6,331 nucleotides of DNA from CAYNOZ01 sp964398955 (GCA_964398955.1 CAYNOZ010000075.1:1-6331); one strand, 5' to 3'. Shown: positions 1-6,189, counted from the first letter of the stretch. Notes: generated from the letters alone by a model not told the origin. Numbers and translations are program-made.

Positions 1-62
1 AATCGGTAACCATCTATCTCACAACTCTCTCATTTGTTGATTTTAACTTATAACCCAGAAGT

Positions 63-95
63 CCCCCTCCTCAAATCTTTGATTTAGGTAGTGGG
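63..95 (+). other. Imperfect hairpin resembling an IS200/IS605 right end
   Basis: The left arm (63-77) pairs with the right arm (81-95) around a three-base TTT loop. The stem has about 13 pairs, interrupted by a mismatch and two bulged bases. A C/T-rich left arm after AGAAG, facing a G-rich right arm, is the usual look of right ends of IS200/IS605 (TnpB) elements, where the stop codon sits just upstream. A short open frame does stop at 51-53, but its visible residues do not look like a TnpB tail. It may be an element remnant or simply a hairpin ahead of the next promoter. The resemblance is from memory only. Confidence 0.25.
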
Positions 96-105
96 TTGGA
101 TTGGG

Positions 106-117
106 AATACTTATAGG
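106..117 (+). promoter_or_regulatory. TATA-like promoter of the putative ncRNA
   Basis: AATACTTATAGG, preceded by GGG, looks like an archaeal BRE/TATA pair. A start about 25 bases downstream would fall near 137-141, just ahead of the first strong helix arm of the structured RNA (144-150). No open reading frame follows on this strand before the opposing glmS gene. Confidence 0.4.
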
Positions 118-137
118 GTTTAAGATCTTATGTTAGT

Positions 138-434
138 TTGTAAGTAGGGGTGCGGTTGAATTCACGGTTGTGGACACTGAGAACCTCTACTCAACTGTAA
201 TAGTAGTTCCCATCATCATTCTTTGATGATGTTTGTTGGTAAAAGTTCCTGTGGTGGAAGCAAGAACCTCTCAAAAAGTTTCTTGGAGACCACTCCGAGT
301 GAGACCTGTGACGATGGTAAATTATTGTAGTTGTTCTGGAAGCCCTGATCCTTCCTTACGAACTAAGTGAGTAAGGTAAGGGGAGGAAGTCACCTTTCAG
401 TGGTAAAAGGATTTGGAGTTGTATTTTGTTTTTT
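138..434 (+). ncRNA. Putative free-standing structured RNA, about 300 nt, family unknown
   Basis: There is no credible protein frame here, yet the + strand is dense in helices. GTAGGGG (144-150) pairs with CCTCTAC (184-190). An 8-bp hairpin spans 211-231. GTGGT (251-255) pairs with ACCAC (289-293), enclosing CAAGAAC (261-267) paired to 278-285 across a purine-rich internal loop. CCTTCCTTAC (350-359) pairs with 371-381 with one bulge, and CCTTT (393-397) pairs with AAAGG (406-410). A TATA-like box lies about 30 bases upstream and a T4-G-T6 run ends the stretch. TGGTAAA occurs three times (237, 315, 401). The size would suit SRP or RNase P RNA, but I cannot place the SRP helix 8 motif or a paired set of RNase P core motifs. 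The strand choice rests on the promoter and T-run. The ends are estimates. Confidence 0.42.
424..434 (+). terminator. Oligo-T terminator of the putative ncRNA
   Basis: T4-G-T6 on the + strand lies 14 bases after the last small hairpin (393-410). Oligo-T tracts are the usual archaeal termination signal. It lies 57 bases before the stop of the opposing glmS gene, so it would keep the two convergent transcripts apart. Confidence 0.4.
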
Positions 435-490
435 AAATGGCTTTCTGATTTCAGTTATAATAATAGAATTTTATAAGATAATATAAAATT

Positions 491-2290
491 TTATTGTACT
501 GTTACACTTTTCGCTAGGTTTCTTGGTTTGTCAGGGTTGTTTCCTTTTTTTACTGCTGTGTAGTATGCTAGTAGTTGTAGTGGTATTACGGAGAGTATGT
601 CTGGTGCATTTGATTCTGGTATCTCTATTAGGTGATCATTTGCTATGTCTTTTCTATCTGAGACTGTTATTATTTCTCCTCCTCTGGATTTTACTTCTTC
701 TAAGTTAGATTTGATGTCTTCGAATTCTTTTCCTGACGGTGCTATAGCTACTATTGGTGTTCCTTTTTCTACTAGTGATAGAGTTCCATGTTTTAGTTCT
801 CCTCCTGCTAGTCCTTCAGCGTGTAGGTAGCTTATTTCTTTTAGTTTTAGTGCTCCTTCTAATGCTATTGGGTAATATTTTCCTCTTCCTAGGTAGAATA
901 TGCTTTTTTTGTTCTTTATTTTGTCTGATAGTTTTTTTATTAGTTCTTTGTTTTTGTTGATTGTTTGGTTTATTTTGTCTGGTATATCTGTTAGATGTTT
1001 CTTGGATTCTTCTACTGTCATGTGGTTTAATTTGCTGAGTAGGTTTATGACCATTAGTTGGTTTGTGAATGCTTTTGTGGATGCTACTCCTATTTCAGGT
1101 CCGGCGTTGATGTATATGTTTAGGTCTGATTTTCTTGTTAGTGTTGATCCTTTTACGTTTACTATTGATATTATTTCTGGGTTTGTTTTCATTTCTTTTA
1201 ATCCCATTAGTAGGTCTGCTGTTTCTCCGGATTGGCTTATGGCTATGATTAGGTCGTCTTCTGTTACTTTGTTACTTATGTATTCGAATTCGTTTGCTAG
1301 TATTGCCTGTGATTTTATTCCATTGTTTGCGAATAGGTATTCTCCTGTTAGTCCTGCATGTCTTGATGTTCCACATGCTACGAAGTATATGTTTTTTGCT
1401 TTCTTTATTTTTTTTCTTGCTTTTTTGAGTTTGCTTTTTTGGTTCATTAATGATTTTTTTGCTACTTCTGATTGTTCTAGTATTTCTTTTAGCATGAAGT
1501 GTTTATGTCCTTCTTTTGAAGCTTCTTCAGGGTCCCATTCTAGTTCTTTAGTTTTTCTGTTTACTATTTTGTTTTCTTTTGAGTTGTATATTTTTATGTT
1601 GTTTTCTGTTACTTGTGCTATGTCATGGTCCTGGAGAAATATTGCTTTTTTTGTTTTGTCGATGAAGGCTGGTGCGTCTGATGCTAAGAAGTTTTGTTTG
1701 TCGCCTTTGCCGATTACTAATGGTGAGTCTTTTCTTATTGCCACGATTTTGTCTGGTTCATCTATATGCATTATTAGAACTGCGTAACTTCCTTTTAATT
1801 TATTATCTACTTTTTTTGCTGATTCGAACAAGTTTCCGGTTTCTTCGTAGAGATCTTCTATTAGATGGGGTATTACTTCGGAATCAGTTTCAGTTGTGAA
1901 GGTATGTCCTTTATTCTCTAATTCTTTTTTAAGTTCTTCATAATTTTCAATAATACCGTTATGAACTACAGTTACTTTTTGATCACATGATGTGTGAGGA
2001 TGGGCATTTATATCGTTCACGGCTCCGTGTGTAGCCCATCTTGTATGTCCAATTCCTACATTTCCGTTTAAATCTAGGAAGTTTTTATGTTCGTTGACTT
2101 CGTCGATTCTTCCAGATCCTTTTTTAACTTTCATGCTTGGGTTTGATAATACGGATATTCCTGCTGAATCATAACCGCGATATTCTAGTTTTTTAAGTCC
2201 TTTATATAGTAATTTGGATACCTTTCCTTGATTTATATTTTCTTCTGCGGAACCTCTAGTTCCATCGATGCATCCTATTATGCCGCACAC
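491..2290 (-). CDS. glmS: Glutamine--fructose-6-phosphate aminotransferase (isomerizing)
   Basis: GlmS converts fructose 6-phosphate and glutamine to glucosamine 6-phosphate, the first step towards UDP-GlcNAc, in the cytosol. All 599 residues are visible, close to the 609 of the E. coli enzyme. The N-terminal Ntn glutaminase domain (about 2-230) has the catalytic Cys2 in MCGIIG, GHTRWATHG (81-89), NG (111-112) and TDSE (135-138). A lysine-rich linker (about 278-299) leads to two SIS sugar-isomerase domains. The first has ACGTSRHAG (305-313), SQSGET (352-357) and STKAFTNQ (404-411). The second has LEGALKLKE (477-485) and ELKHG (498-502), giving E478, K482, E485 and H501 as the likely isomerase residues. 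The C-terminus ends LAKSVTVQ with the conserved Lys594. The start is GTG at 2290, three bases after GGTGAT. The gene is divergent from the winged-helix gene, and I see no strong T-run after its stop. Confidence 0.97.
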   Translation of the reverse strand: MCGIIGCIDGTRGSAEENINQGKVSKLLYKGLKKLEYRGYDSAGISVLSNPSMKVKKGSGRIDEVNEHKNFLDLNGNVGIGHTRWATHGAVNDINAHPHTSCDQKVTVVHNGIIENYEELKKELENKGHTFTTETDSEVIPHLIEDLYEETGNLFESAKKVDNKLKGSYAVLIMHIDEPDKIVAIRKDSPLVIGKGDKQNFLASDAPAFIDKTKKAIFLQDHDIAQVTENNIKIYNSKENKIVNRKTKELEWDPEEASKEGHKHFMLKEILEQSEVAKKSLMNQKSKLKKARKKIKKAKNIYFVACGTSRHAGLTGEYLFANNGIKSQAILANEFEYISNKVTEDDLIIAISQSGETADLLMGLKEMKTNPEIISIVNVKGSTLTRKSDLNIYINAGPEIGVASTKAFTNQLMVINLLSKLNHMTVEESKKHLTDIPDKINQTINKNKELIKKLSDKIKNKKSIFYLGRGKYYPIALEGALKLKEISYLHAEGLAGGELKHGTLSLVEKGTPIVAIAPSGKEFEDIKSNLEEVKSRGGEIITVSDRKDIANDHLIEIPESNAPDILSVIPLQLLAYYTAVKKGNNPDKPRNLAKSVTVQ

Positions 2291-2317
2291 GGTATCACCA
2301 TAGTATAAGTAGACCGG

Positions 2318-2330
2318 GGTTTATATAAGA
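2318..2330 (-). promoter_or_regulatory. TATA box of glmS
   Basis: On the minus strand this reads CTTATATAAACC, centred about 35 bases before the GTG start, which predicts a leader of roughly ten bases. A second TATA-like stretch lies nearer the gene at about 2302-2311 and could be an alternative or part of an operator. Confidence 0.5.
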
Positions 2331-2360
2331 TTATTTAAAACATTGATCTTACCACTATGA

Positions 2361-2374
2361 AAAAGTTTATAATG
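2361..2374 (+). promoter_or_regulatory. TATA box of the winged-helix regulator gene
   Basis: AAAAGTTTATAATG has an A-rich BRE-like lead and a TATA core centred about 34 bases before the ATG at 2404. This is the same geometry as glmS, so the transcript should have a very short leader. The two divergent TATA boxes are about 45 bases apart. Confidence 0.5.
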
Positions 2375-2403
2375 GTTGATTTGGACATAACCATAACGAT
2401 ACC

Positions 2404-3330
2404 ATGAAAAGAAAACTGCTAAAAGAAGACGAAAACAACGTTTATCTAAAAGATATAAAAATATTTGAAGACCCAAACAACCTTAAATCATCACTAAATA
2501 AGACAGCCTGGAAAATCCTAAAACTATTAAACAATAAGCCTCTTTATCCAAGTAAAATCAGTGAAGAATTAAACATAAACGAACAAAAAACCTACTACCA
2601 CATAAAAAAACTAAGAGAAAACAACCTAATAAAAGTAGAAAAAGAAGAAAAAAGCCACGGAGGAACATGCAAATACTACACACCAACATCAAAAGCCTTC
2701 GGAATAGAATTATCAGGAAAAGAACGAAAAATAAACTCAATAAACACCCAAATACCAGACAAAATATACAAATTCTTCAAAGAATTCATCGAAACAGGAA
2801 CATTCAAAGGAAGCATAGTAGTAGGAGACCCCAGCGAACACGGCCCATTCCTAACATCCTCAAGAGACGGACACTACGCAATACACCTAGGAACCTTCCT
2901 AGGAAAATACGTAACACTAGAAAAAAGATTCATAGCAAAACTAGACACAGAAGTAAAAGCAGAAGAAGCAACCAACCGACACATGATACTAATAGGAGGA
3001 CCAATAACAAACACAATAACCAGAGACGTAAACGACCAACTAAAAACCAAATTCGACTGGGAAAACTCATGGAAAATCAAATCACAAAAAACCGGACAAA
3101 CCTACCGCGAAGACAACATAGGACTAATAGCAAAAACCTACGAAAACAACAAAGCAAGAATCCTAATATCAGGACTAGACTTCACAGGCACCAAATCATG
3201 CATAATAGCAATCACACAATACTACCAACAAATCCTAAAAGATTACAAAGGAAAAGAAATACATAAAGTAATAAAAGGACTCGACAGAGACGGAGACGGA
3301 AAAGTAGACGACATAAGAATATTAGAGTAA
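2404..3330 (+). CDS. Winged-helix DNA-binding protein with S-layer-like C-terminal domain
   Basis: This is a probable transcription regulator of 308 residues with no signal peptide or membrane segment, so it should be cytosolic. Residues about 32-92 form an ArsR-like winged helix: KTAWKILKLLNN, then the helix-turn-helix SKISEELNINEQKTYYHIKKL, then a basic wing ending in KYY. Residues about 134-305 resemble the C-terminal domain of archaeal S-layer proteins: GSIVVGDPSEHGPF, a GGPITN motif (198-203), a NIGLI strand and ILISGLDFTGTK (253-264). The tail has an acidic DRDGDGKVDD loop (294-303) like calcium-binding loops. The gene lies 113 bases from glmS, divergent from it, which makes glmS or the gene itself a likely target (inference). 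ACGATACC precedes the ATG. The codons strongly favour A or C in third position. The winged helix is clear; the C-terminal assignment rests on motif resemblance. Confidence 0.75.
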   Translation: MKRKLLKEDENNVYLKDIKIFEDPNNLKSSLNKTAWKILKLLNNKPLYPSKISEELNINEQKTYYHIKKLRENNLIKVEKEEKSHGGTCKYYTPTSKAFGIELSGKERKINSINTQIPDKIYKFFKEFIETGTFKGSIVVGDPSEHGPFLTSSRDGHYAIHLGTFLGKYVTLEKRFIAKLDTEVKAEEATNRHMILIGGPITNTITRDVNDQLKTKFDWENSWKIKSQKTGQTYREDNIGLIAKTYENNKARILISGLDFTGTKSCIIAITQYYQQILKDYKGKEIHKVIKGLDRDGDGKVDDIRILE

Positions 3331-3344
3331 AAAACACCAAAAAA
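3329..3344 (-). terminator. Oligo-T terminator of the aminopeptidase gene
   Basis: Read on the minus strand, two T6 runs separated by GGTG begin 12 bases after the aminopeptidase stop. They overlap the stop codon of the convergent winged-helix gene. No equivalent T-run serves the winged-helix transcript, which probably reads into the antisense of the aminopeptidase 3' end. Confidence 0.45.
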
Positions 3345-3355
3345 TTAGAGAAAAT

Positions 3356-4426
3356 TCAAAGTTCCCAAGAGAACTTCCCATTACTAATAAGAATTTCTCC
3401 ATCCAATCTAAGCTCACTTTCACTCATATCCTTAATCATATCAACATGTACAGCACTTTGATTCTGTTCTCGGGTCTCACCAATATTCTCTTCATAAGCC
3501 CTACCAAGAGCCATATGAATAGTATCCCCCATCTTCTCATCAAATAACATATTTTTTGTAAATCTCTTTATCCCACGATTAGTACCAATCCCTAGTTCCC
3601 CTATTCTTCTAGATCCTTCATCAGTATCAATTAAATTCTCTAAAACATTTTCATTCCTATCAGAAGAAAAATCAACCACTTCACCATCTACAAACTTCAA
3701 TTTAACACCTTCAATCTCATTACCCTGATAAATTAGTGGCTTATCAAACAAAATAGTCCCTTCAACACTATCAACAACAGGAGCAGTAAAAACCTCACCA
3801 CTAGGAAGATTATGATCCCCATCAGAATTAACCGCAACCATACCATCAATACTCATACTAATATCAGTCCCAGGACCATCAATTTCAACTTCCACAGCCT
3901 CATCCAACCTCCCCTTCAATCTCTCCTGCTTATCATGAATTTCTTCCCAATCAACTAAGATAGCATCATAAACAAAATCTTTATACTCTTCCAAAGACAT
4001 TTCAGCCATTTGAGCCTGAGAATTAGTAGGGTGCTGAGTAATACACCACCTCTTAGAAAGCTGTTCCTCCTGAATAGGCTTTCTAGCTTTCGAATACTTA
4101 TTCAGCTTTTCATTGGAAACATCATTCATAGCCATCAAATTAGGATCTGAATTAATTCCAATAATAACATCAGACTCCTTCATAAGAGATAAAGTATGAT
4201 CAGGACATTCAAACTCATATTCAAAATTTTTAAGATAAGCTCTTCTCGTCTCATTAGAAGAGAATAAAGTTACAGGATTAGCTCCCTTCTTAGCAATTTC
4301 CCTATTTAAAGCAATAACCAAATCTTTCGATTCTTCACTAGCGCTTATAACAACATTATCTTTTTCTTTAATTTCAGTACTCCAATTCACCAAAATTTTA
4401 GCATGTTCAATAATTCTACTATCCAT
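3356..4426 (-). CDS. M29-family metallo-aminopeptidase (AmpS/thermophilic type)
   Basis: M29 enzymes remove N-terminal residues from peptides using a two-metal centre in the cytosol. The predicted protein has 356 residues, slightly short for a family of about 400. The family signature runs through the C-terminal half: LPSGEVFTAP (207-216), a VEGTILF strand, RIGELGIGTN (274-283), LFDEKMGDTIHMALG (294-308) and SAVHVDM (324-330). The likely metal ligands E211, E277, H304, H327 and D329 and the usual Tyr311 are all present. The N-terminal half begins IIEHAKILVNWSTEIKEKDNV, as is typical. I chose the ATG at 4426 over the in-frame TTG at 4444 because GGTGAT sits three bases before the ATG and the protein then begins MDSRIIEHAK. 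The gene lies 80 bases behind the lipoprotein gene in the same direction, with its own TATA box. Its codons favour T or G in third position, unlike its lipoprotein neighbour. Confidence 0.9.
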   Translation of the reverse strand: MDSRIIEHAKILVNWSTEIKEKDNVVISASEESKDLVIALNREIAKKGANPVTLFSSNETRRAYLKNFEYEFECPDHTLSLMKESDVIIGINSDPNLMAMNDVSNEKLNKYSKARKPIQEEQLSKRWCITQHPTNSQAQMAEMSLEEYKDFVYDAILVDWEEIHDKQERLKGRLDEAVEVEIDGPGTDISMSIDGMVAVNSDGDHNLPSGEVFTAPVVDSVEGTILFDKPLIYQGNEIEGVKLKFVDGEVVDFSSDRNENVLENLIDTDEGSRRIGELGIGTNRGIKRFTKNMLFDEKMGDTIHMALGRAYEENIGETREQNQSAVHVDMIKDMSESELRLDGEILISNGKFSWEL

Positions 4427-4463
4427 CAAATCACCAAAGAACAACTAAGAAAAGAAAAGAAAA

Positions 4464-4475
4464 CTTATAAAATTT
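4464..4475 (-). promoter_or_regulatory. TATA box of the aminopeptidase gene
   Basis: On the minus strand this reads AAATTTTATAAG, centred about 43 bases before the ATG at 4426, which suggests a leader of roughly 17 bases. It lies in the 80-base gap after the lipoprotein stop, so the aminopeptidase can be transcribed independently. Confidence 0.4.
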
Positions 4476-4506
4476 AAGGAAAGAAGATCTAGTTCTATTT
4501 TTACTT

Positions 4507-5400
4507 TTACTCTATTTCTTCGAAATTAATGGTTACGTTATCTATATAATACATTCTTGTTGTTTCCCAGTTCCCCCAAATCCCTATCATTGCGTATAGT
4601 TCTCCTTTTGAACTACTTTTTACATTAAATTCGTAACTCTTTTCCATCCATTTGAATTCTTGAGTTTTGTTACCTATTCCTGTATCTCCTTGGAATTGGA
4701 GATAATTTTTTCCTTCATTTTCAGGTACAACTCCGGCAATTATTCTCCATAGGTTGACATCTCCCCAGTCTAGGCTTGCAAAATCATATTTTATTTCTAT
4801 TCTGTAATTTGTGTTTGGTTTTACGTAGAATGGTTTTTCGATCCAGATTTTGCCTGCATCATTCACATTTTCCAGATAAAGCCTTATAGATGTGTTTCCT
4901 GCGGTGCTTATATTATTTGAGGGTTTGATTGACCATTCAACTGGTGGATTGTCTAGATCTGTTCCCTTGGGATACCAGTTATCCATACCATCTTCGAAAG
5001 AAAAATTTAGGCTTTTTGGTCTTTCAACAAAAATTGAGCGCTGGAATAACGTTCTATTATATCTGTCCTGTATTTTAGCATCGATTTCATATCTTTGTAG
5101 TCCTATATTGTTTAATTCTACTTTTATTGGGTTTTCAGATGTAATGTTTCTGAATTCTTCATTTTTTACTGTTTTTATTTTCTCCGAATTTTCTGTTATG
5201 TTGTAGGTAATTTTGTATTCGGCGGGTTGGTCTGTTTTGGGTATGAATTCAAATATTATGTCGTTCTTGTTTGTTGTAGTGTTCGTGTGGAATTCGGTTT
5301 TTTCTGGAAGTTCTTGATCCTGGTTTTGATTGAGGCATCCGCTTACTGCTGGAAGTGCTGCTAAGATTAGGATAAGGAAGATTGTTATTATTTTTTTGAT
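4507..5400 (-). CDS. Lipoprotein with carbohydrate-binding-like C-terminal domain; ATC start codon
   Basis: The frame is open for 297 codons and encodes a complete lipoprotein. From the proposed start it reads (M)KKIITIFLILILAALP, then a lipobox AVSGC with Cys22, then a short polar linker. A beta-rich domain follows (about 45-125), possibly Ig-like. The C-terminal part (about 133-297) opens SFEDGMDNW and closes MYYIDNVTINFEEIE, as in CBM4/9-like jelly-roll domains. It should be lipid-anchored outside the membrane. Nine N-X-S/T sequons point to N-glycosylation. The start is odd: an in-frame TAA lies five codons upstream, and no ATG, GTG or TTG occurs before residue 139 (4986). GGTGAT (5404-5409) stands three bases before the ATC at 5398-5400, the same spacing as in neighbouring genes. 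Either AUC is used as the start, or an ATG was lost by mutation or read error. The family is not identified. Confidence 0.8.
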   Translation of the reverse strand: MKKIITIFLILILAALPAVSGCLNQNQDQELPEKTEFHTNTTTNKNDIIFEFIPKTDQPAEYKITYNITENSEKIKTVKNEEFRNITSENPIKVELNNIGLQRYEIDAKIQDRYNRTLFQRSIFVERPKSLNFSFEDGMDNWYPKGTDLDNPPVEWSIKPSNNISTAGNTSIRLYLENVNDAGKIWIEKPFYVKPNTNYRIEIKYDFASLDWGDVNLWRIIAGVVPENEGKNYLQFQGDTGIGNKTQEFKWMEKSYEFNVKSSSKGELYAMIGIWGNWETTRMYYIDNVTINFEEIE

Positions 5401-5403
5401 CTT

Positions 5404-5409
5404 ATCACC
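5404..5409 (-). promoter_or_regulatory. Ribosome binding site that fixes the ATC start of the lipoprotein gene
   Basis: GGTGAT on the minus strand complements AUCACC of the archaeal 16S 3' tail. It is followed by AAG and then ATC. glmS has GGTGAT-ACC-GTG and the aminopeptidase has GGTGAT-TTG-ATG, so the three-base spacing marks ATC as the initiation codon. Confidence 0.65.
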
Positions 5410-5416
5410 TTCTAAT

Positions 5417-5434
5417 TATTTTTATAGTTATATC
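5417..5434 (-). promoter_or_regulatory. TATA-like promoter of the lipoprotein gene
   Basis: The minus strand reads GATATAACTATAAAAATA here. GATATAAC is centred about 30-34 bases before the ATC start, matching the geometry seen for glmS and the winged-helix gene. This supports a transcript that begins just upstream of 5400 rather than one made for the internal ATG at 4986. Confidence 0.4.
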
Positions 5435-5505
5435 AATATTAGATTTGTGTTTTTGTTAGAAAAAAACCTAACAAAGATATTGAGGGATAAATTTCTAGAT
5501 TTGAT

Positions 5506-5520
5506 AATTTATTTAGTATA
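5506..5520 (+). promoter_or_regulatory. TATA-like promoter of the nitroreductase gene
   Basis: AATTTATTTAGTATA is centred about 34 bases before the ATG at 5547. The 146-base spacer to the divergent lipoprotein gene is very AT-rich, so several TATA-like words occur and this choice rests mainly on distance. Confidence 0.35.
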
Positions 5521-5546
5521 GGAGTCAATCGTTTATTTGTGATATT

Positions 5547-6143
5547 ATGGAGTTAGATAAGGCGATTGATGAGCGAGTTTCTGTGAGATCTTTTAAGGAT
5601 GAGGATGTTAGTGAAGAAGAAATTAAGAGGTTGTTAGAGGCTGGTATTAAAGCTCCTAATGCTAGTGGTTTAGAGAATTGGAAATTTGTTGTTCATATGG
5701 ACGAAACTAGGGATGAAGTTAGGAAATTAGTTACTGAAGGACAGTCAAAGTATTATAGGCTTCTCGGTACTTCTGAAGAGAAAATTAATAAACTAGAGAA
5801 GAAGTATGAGAAGGGGATGTATGATGCTCCAGCCTATATTGGCGTTTACGTTGATAAGGAGGAAACGATTTTCAAGGATTATGATGAATTAGAATTTTAT
5901 TGGAGTATTGAAAGCGCTTCTTTAGCTATCGAGAATATGATGTTGAAAGCGGTTGATTTAGATCTGGGGACTTGTTATGTGGGGGTAACAAATTTTCCTG
6001 AAATCGAAGATAAGCTAAGAAATATATCTAATTTAGATGAAAATTACTTTCTAGTCGGTATTATTATGGTTGGACATCCTAAAAGGGATTTAAATCAAAG
6101 TGAAAGAAATAAGAAAATTGAAGAAGTTAGTAAATTTATTTAA
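5547..6143 (+). CDS. Nitroreductase-family flavoprotein
   Basis: Members are cytosolic, usually dimeric FMN enzymes that use NAD(P)H to reduce nitro compounds, quinones or flavins. The 198 residues match the usual family length. The N-terminus has RVSVRSF (10-16), whose two arginines normally hold the FMN phosphate, then IKAPNASGLENWKFVV (34-49), the standard flavin-site segment. DAPAYIGVYVD (93-103) and the helix SIESASLAIENMMLKAVDLDLGTC (120-143) lead into YVGV, followed by the strand FLVGIIMVGHPKRD. The substrate cannot be read from the sequence. GTGAT lies three bases before the ATG. Third positions favour T and G. The gene stands alone, divergent from the lipoprotein gene and convergent with the tRNA gene, with a hairpin and T-run downstream. 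Confidence 0.92.
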   Translation: MELDKAIDERVSVRSFKDEDVSEEEIKRLLEAGIKAPNASGLENWKFVVHMDETRDEVRKLVTEGQSKYYRLLGTSEEKINKLEKKYEKGMYDAPAYIGVYVDKEETIFKDYDELEFYWSIESASLAIENMMLKAVDLDLGTCYVGVTNFPEIEDKLRNISNLDENYFLVGIIMVGHPKRDLNQSERNKKIEEVSKFI

Positions 6144-6189
6144 ACTAATTTTAGATCTATTCTAATAGTAAATTCTTTTCTAATAAATT

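Larger units (their letters stand above)
2291..2403. promoter_or_regulatory. Divergent promoter region with inverted repeats (candidate operator)
   Basis: This spacer carries both TATA boxes. AAGATTA (2327-2333) and TGATCTT (2344-2350) form an inverted repeat with one mismatch, placed between the boxes where a repressor could block both genes. GGTATC (2291-2296) and GATACC (2398-2403) also mirror each other, each touching a start codon. CATAG (2299-2303) and CTATG (2355-2359) form a third pair. Such short AT-rich pairs can arise by chance, so no operator is established. Confidence 0.3.

Noticed and set aside
350..394. RNase P RNA-like segment: a P3-like hairpin followed by GGAGGAAGTC, resembling conserved region I.
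   Set aside because: In RNase P RNA this lies near the 5' end, so the rest would run into the intact glmS 3' end. I found no matching P4 partner strand on either side, even assuming a permuted order.
900..1787. A 295-codon hydrophobic frame on the + strand inside glmS.
   Set aside because: It is antisense to the conserved glmS coding region. Its Leu/Phe/Ser-rich content follows from the T-rich strand, and it has no ribosome site.
2667..3266. A 199-codon Arg/Asn-rich frame on the + strand inside the winged-helix gene.
   Set aside because: It is an out-of-frame shadow of the A/C-rich coding sequence, with low-complexity content and no recognisable domain.
4427..4444. Extension of the aminopeptidase to a TTG start at 4444.
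   Set aside because: These six codons contain the GGTGAT ribosome site for the ATG at 4426, and the family N-terminus fits the shorter form.
4507..4986. A 159-residue soluble protein starting at the internal ATG (4986).
   Set aside because: The frame continues upstream without a stop into a clear lipoprotein signal peptide, and no ribosome site precedes this ATG, so it is the C-terminal part of a longer gene.
5330..5521. A 63-codon frame on the + strand across the lipoprotein 5' end and its promoter.
   Set aside because: It overlaps the signal peptide coding region in antisense and has no supporting domain or ribosome site.
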